Origin: an uncultured Alphaproteobacteria bacterium
Lineage (GTDB): Bacteria > Pseudomonadota > Alphaproteobacteria > CAAHEQ01 > UBA3637
Length of the DNA: 14,328 bases
Assembly: GCA_934202735.1 (NCBI GenBank)
Contig: CAKPYH010000008.1
Coordinates: 1 to 14,328, forward strand
Direction of reading: 5' to 3'
Part shown: positions 12,047-14,328 of the stretch, in pieces
Position numbering within the stretch: the stretch's first letter is position 1
Layout of the letters: each line of letters begins with the position of its first letter
Notes under the pieces: generated by a model
What the model was told of the DNA's origin: nothing
Database searches by the model: none
The model's input: the letters and a program-made list of their open reading frames with translations, nothing else
Translations under genes and position numbers: made by a program

Positions 12047-14028
12047 AAAAGGCGATTCCCGGCGGTTGGCGCGGGTTTGAGACACCGCCGGAGCCGATTG
12101 TCCCATCTGCCTTTACATTTATGGCAACCGGCCTTGTCGGTCAGCGTGCCGATATTCGTCGGGCAGATTCGACACCAAAATCCGAACATATATCTGTCGG
12201 AACAGGTATCACACACTTCCGGTCGTCCTTGGACATTAAAGGCAATGTTTGGGCCGGTGCAGGATTGACAGGTGCCGTCTGAAGCGATCACTTCATCGGG
12301 GGGACAGGTCGGTCGTATCCGGCATGTTTTTCCGGCTATTGACCACATACGATTGGGACAGGTCAGACAATCTTTTTCGTCAACCAAACCGACAGCCACC
12401 GTAGTCAGACAATCATGACAAGTTCCCGTTTCATCCATAAAGGTATGTGGCGGACAATCATGCCATTTGCATAACAGACGTTTTTGATTGTTTTGGATAC
12501 GGAACAAAACCGAACGGTTGGGACATGTTGCACAAACCGCCGTTTGTAAAATGGGCGCACTCATCAAATCCGTACAATCGTGGCACGTGCCGAAAGCATC
12601 CCGAAATTGGTGCGGATTGCATGTGGCAAAGCAAACATGGCTGAGTGCCAACCGATTGGGACAGCGTTGGCAAGAACCGGCATGGGGTTCTACCGGGACG
12701 GCTTCGGGTGTATTGCAAGAGACGCAAATTCCTTTGGCGGTCGGGAACTGACCGGCGGGGCAGGGTATGCGGCACAAGCCGTTCTGAAAAATACGATTCG
12801 GACATAAAGCACATTTTTCGGCCGTTGTGGCTATGTTTTGGGGCGTGGTGCAGGCCACACAGTTTCCCAAAGAGTCCGGTATGGTCCCAATGGGGCAATC
12901 GTTCAAAACGCATCTTTCTTCTGTTGTATGCCGATTGCCGCAGGCCGAATCGCATTTTGTGTGGGTGAAGGGAATAATGCTTTGAGAATCATCGCAAGAC
13001 CGACACCTGCCGTCTGAATCCATGATTTGACCGGTGCTACAAGGGGCCAAACACAGTCCCTTTTGCCAGATGCGGTGGGGACATTTGGCGCATTCACTTG
13101 GGGAAGTTTCAAATCCGCCGGCTTGTGCGCACGGGATACAATCCCCTTGCCGATTCGTGAAGTGATTTTCGGCGCATAAGGGCATTTGGCATAAAGCACC
13201 GTCTCCAAAGACAACCCGATTGGGACACAGGGCTAAACATTTTTCTAAACGGGGGGGTGTGCCGACTTCAAATACTCGCCGATCATAGCAATTGACGCAT
13301 GTGCCGTCGGCCAGGCGAATCGGTGTGTCCATAGGACAGCAAGTCCCCCGTCCCCAACAGCACATATCATGATCTATGTAGGGACAGCAAATATCCCCGG
13401 CCCGATTCGCGTTGGCACAACATATTTCTTCCCCTTGTACTGTTTTAGCACACGATTCGCCGGCCGGACACGCATTTTTGCACAGGCCGTTTTGACATTT
13501 TTGACAGGGTGAACAGGCCGTATCATCTTGGCAGGCCTGCCGATAAGGTTTGTCGGCGTTGTCGGCCGGTCCCAAGTCGCGACTGAACTCAAACGCCATG
13601 ACGTTAGTGGAACGGCAAATATCTTGATTTTGTTGACTTAATCGGCCGTTGATGTATACAGAAGTCGGGATTCCCCATTGCCTTTTGACCATGCGCCGGC
13701 AAATTTTTCTCGGGACATCATGCAGGGCAATTTCAAAAAAATTATCCGCTGTTGTATAGAGAGAGACCGTGTACCCCTGTCGTGTTTCATTCCCCATATC
13801 ACCCGGAGTCAATGTGTTTCCGATTATCAGTTGACCCGAAGCCGTAATGGCCCGACCGGACAACTCTTTAATGGTGTCTTCAACAACCGAATCCTCTATA
13901 GCGATGCGGTATAACCACCGCCCGATGAAAAATATGGTAAAGGCAATCATGGCGATAATCATCAACAATCTGATGATTTCAAATAAAGTTTTGCCTTTTT
14001 CTCCGGTCGTTGTGTTTTTTAAGCGCAT
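12043..14028 (-). CDS. Type IVb-pilin-like protein with a large cysteine-rich modular C-terminus
   Basis: I do not know a named family for the whole 661-residue protein. Three regions are visible. Residues 1-152 look like a type IVb (PilS/TcpA-like) pilin. A short leader ends EKG, with likely prepilin-peptidase cleavage after Gly12; then comes KTLFE with Glu at +5, a hydrophobic helix (18-38), and a globular part whose Cys110 (VPRKIC) and Cys138 (DICRSTN) sit where the pilin disulfide loop would be. Residues 160-247 hold 17 cysteines, including CSPCQKCQNGLC and several CC pairs. Residues 264-638 are eight modules of 46-55 residues with exactly six cysteines each. The protein has 68 cysteines, so folding needs an oxidising compartment. 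It should be exported and may cap or decorate a pilus; that role is inference. The ATG is preceded by seven G residues in place of a normal ribosome binding site. Confidence 0.75.
   Translation of the reverse strand: MRLKNTTTGEKGKTLFEIIRLLMIIAMIAFTIFFIGRWLYRIAIEDSVVEDTIKELSGRAITASGQLIIGNTLTPGDMGNETRQGYTVSLYTTADNFFEIALHDVPRKICRRMVKRQWGIPTSVYINGRLSQQNQDICRSTNVMAFEFSRDLGPADNADKPYRQACQDDTACSPCQKCQNGLCKNACPAGESCAKTVQGEEICCANANRAGDICCPYIDHDMCCWGRGTCCPMDTPIRLADGTCVNCYDRRVFEVGTPPRLEKCLALCPNRVVFGDGALCQMPLCAENHFTNRQGDCIPCAQAGGFETSPSECAKCPHRIWQKGLCLAPCSTGQIMDSDGRCRSCDDSQSIIPFTHTKCDSACGNRHTTEERCVLNDCPIGTIPDSLGNCVACTTPQNIATTAEKCALCPNRIFQNGLCRIPCPAGQFPTAKGICVSCNTPEAVPVEPHAGSCQRCPNRLALSHVCFATCNPHQFRDAFGTCHDCTDLMSAPILQTAVCATCPNRSVLFRIQNNQKRLLCKWHDCPPHTFMDETGTCHDCLTTVAVGLVDEKDCLTCPNRMWSIAGKTCRIRPTCPPDEVIASDGTCQSCTGPNIAFNVQGRPEVCDTCSDRYMFGFWCRICPTNIGTLTDKAGCHKCKGRWDNRLRRCLKPAPTAGNRLF
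12115..13239 (-). repeat. Eight tandem six-cysteine protein modules (residues 264-638)
   Basis: Each module follows C-x(2-3)-C-PNR...C-x(2-5)-C...G-x-C-x(2)-C. The CPNR-type motif lies at residues 268, 316 (CPHR), 363 (CGNR), 409, 456, 502, 557 and 609 (CSDR), giving periods of 48, 47, 46, 47, 46, 55 and 52. Between the fourth and fifth cysteines most modules carry a D-x-x-G-x-C turn. Sequence outside the cysteines is quite diverged, so the array is old and held by structure. Confidence 0.9.
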
Positions 14029-14060
14029 ACTTTATCCCCCCCAACTCTGATTTCCCTTTT

Positions 14061-14089
14061 ATCATAGTATCCTTTTATCTGTATGTCCA
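14061..14089 (-). promoter_or_regulatory. Promoter of the cysteine-rich pilin-like gene
   Basis: On the minus strand TGGACA (14084-14089, 5 of 6), a 17-base spacer and TATGAT (14061-14066, 5 of 6). Transcription should start near 14054, leaving a leader of about 26 bases that includes the G7 tract (plus 14036-14042 as C). Confidence 0.7.
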
Positions 14090-14207
14090 CAAAAAAATCA
14101 TATCACCCTACATTTTTTTATAAATTTTTCACATATAAAAATCAATGAAAAACATATAGTTGCATTCATACGCCGTAAAATTTTCTGTATCAATTTCAAA
14201 AAAGTGC

Positions 14208-14236
14208 TTGACAAAGGGCGGGTAATAGTGTAGAAT
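14208..14236 (+). promoter_or_regulatory. Strong sigma-70-type promoter reading out of the window
   Basis: A perfect TTGACA (14208-14213), a 17-base spacer and TAGAAT (14231-14236, 5 of 6). The stretch from about 14090 to 14205 is strongly A/T-rich and could act as an UP element. Transcription should start near 14243. Confidence 0.8.
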
Positions 14237-14328
14237 TCGTTTTGCTTCCGATGAGCCGGGGGCAGTTGTTAGAGAGAGTGAATAGGGATAGGAAACGGAT
14301 GTACGGACGGCTGTTCTTTAGAAGATGG
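14237..14328 (+). other. Transcript leader of an unseen downstream gene, possibly an rRNA operon
   Basis: About 85 transcribed bases are visible. TGTTCTTTAGAA (14312-14323) matches the rRNA antitermination boxA (TGCTCTTTAACA) at 9 of 12 positions, which together with the strong promoter and A/T-rich upstream region suggests an rRNA leader. The alternative is a protein gene starting at the ATG at 14299, with AGGAAA just upstream, encoding MYGRLFFRRW up to the window edge. I cannot decide between them here. Confidence 0.35.

Noticed and set aside
12458..12955. Long open frames in other frames across the cysteine-rich gene
   Set aside because: They are shadows of a low-stop, cysteine-rich coding region; the minus-strand 661-residue frame has a promoter, a membrane segment and regular modules.

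Overview
The window is a piece of an alphaproteobacterial chromosome. The best evidence is the ruvA-ruvB-ybgC-tolQ-tolR-tolA run, an order common in that class, together with a DUF3126 gene, a family known mainly from Alphaproteobacteria. Coding is dense, base composition is moderate, and several genes overlap by a few bases. The unusual surface proteins at both ends suggest one of the uncultured, host- or gut-associated lineages. That placement is inference, because there is no rRNA or other decisive marker to read.

Layout. (1) Bases 1-475: the C-terminal end of a protein built from 18-residue Gly/Thr repeats, cut by the window edge. (2) 476-2018: a gene-poor stretch holding one short gene, a VirB2/TrbC-like pilin with its own promoter, leader hairpin and terminator. 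It is bracketed by inverted copies of intergenic repeats and followed by short palindromes and nested tandem arrays. (3) 2019-2709, minus strand: rplU-rpmA with promoter and terminator. (4) 2759-4706: a DUF502 membrane protein (+) overlapping the 3' end of dusA (-), then a divergent DUF3126 gene (+). (5) 4880-9004: the operon ruvA-ruvB-ybgC-tolQ-tolR-tolA, packed almost without gaps; tolB and pal do not follow. (6) 9237-11483, minus strand: def-fmt-truA, divergent from thpR (+) across overlapping promoters. (7) 12043-14089, minus strand: a 661-residue protein with a type IVb-pilin-like N-terminus and about 500 residues of cysteine-rich modules. (8) 14090-14328: an A/T-rich stretch and a strong forward promoter that reads out of the window.

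How the genes work together. The middle is housekeeping: Holliday-junction branch migration (RuvAB), the Tol motor of the cell envelope (TolQRA), two ribosomal proteins, formyl-methionine addition and removal (Fmt, Def) and tRNA modification (DusA, TruA). The less ordinary content is in the two flanks, which carry exported proteins: a repeat protein, a solo VirB2-like pilin, and a pilin-like protein fused to eight six-cysteine modules. The last is the strongest candidate for undescribed biology here.
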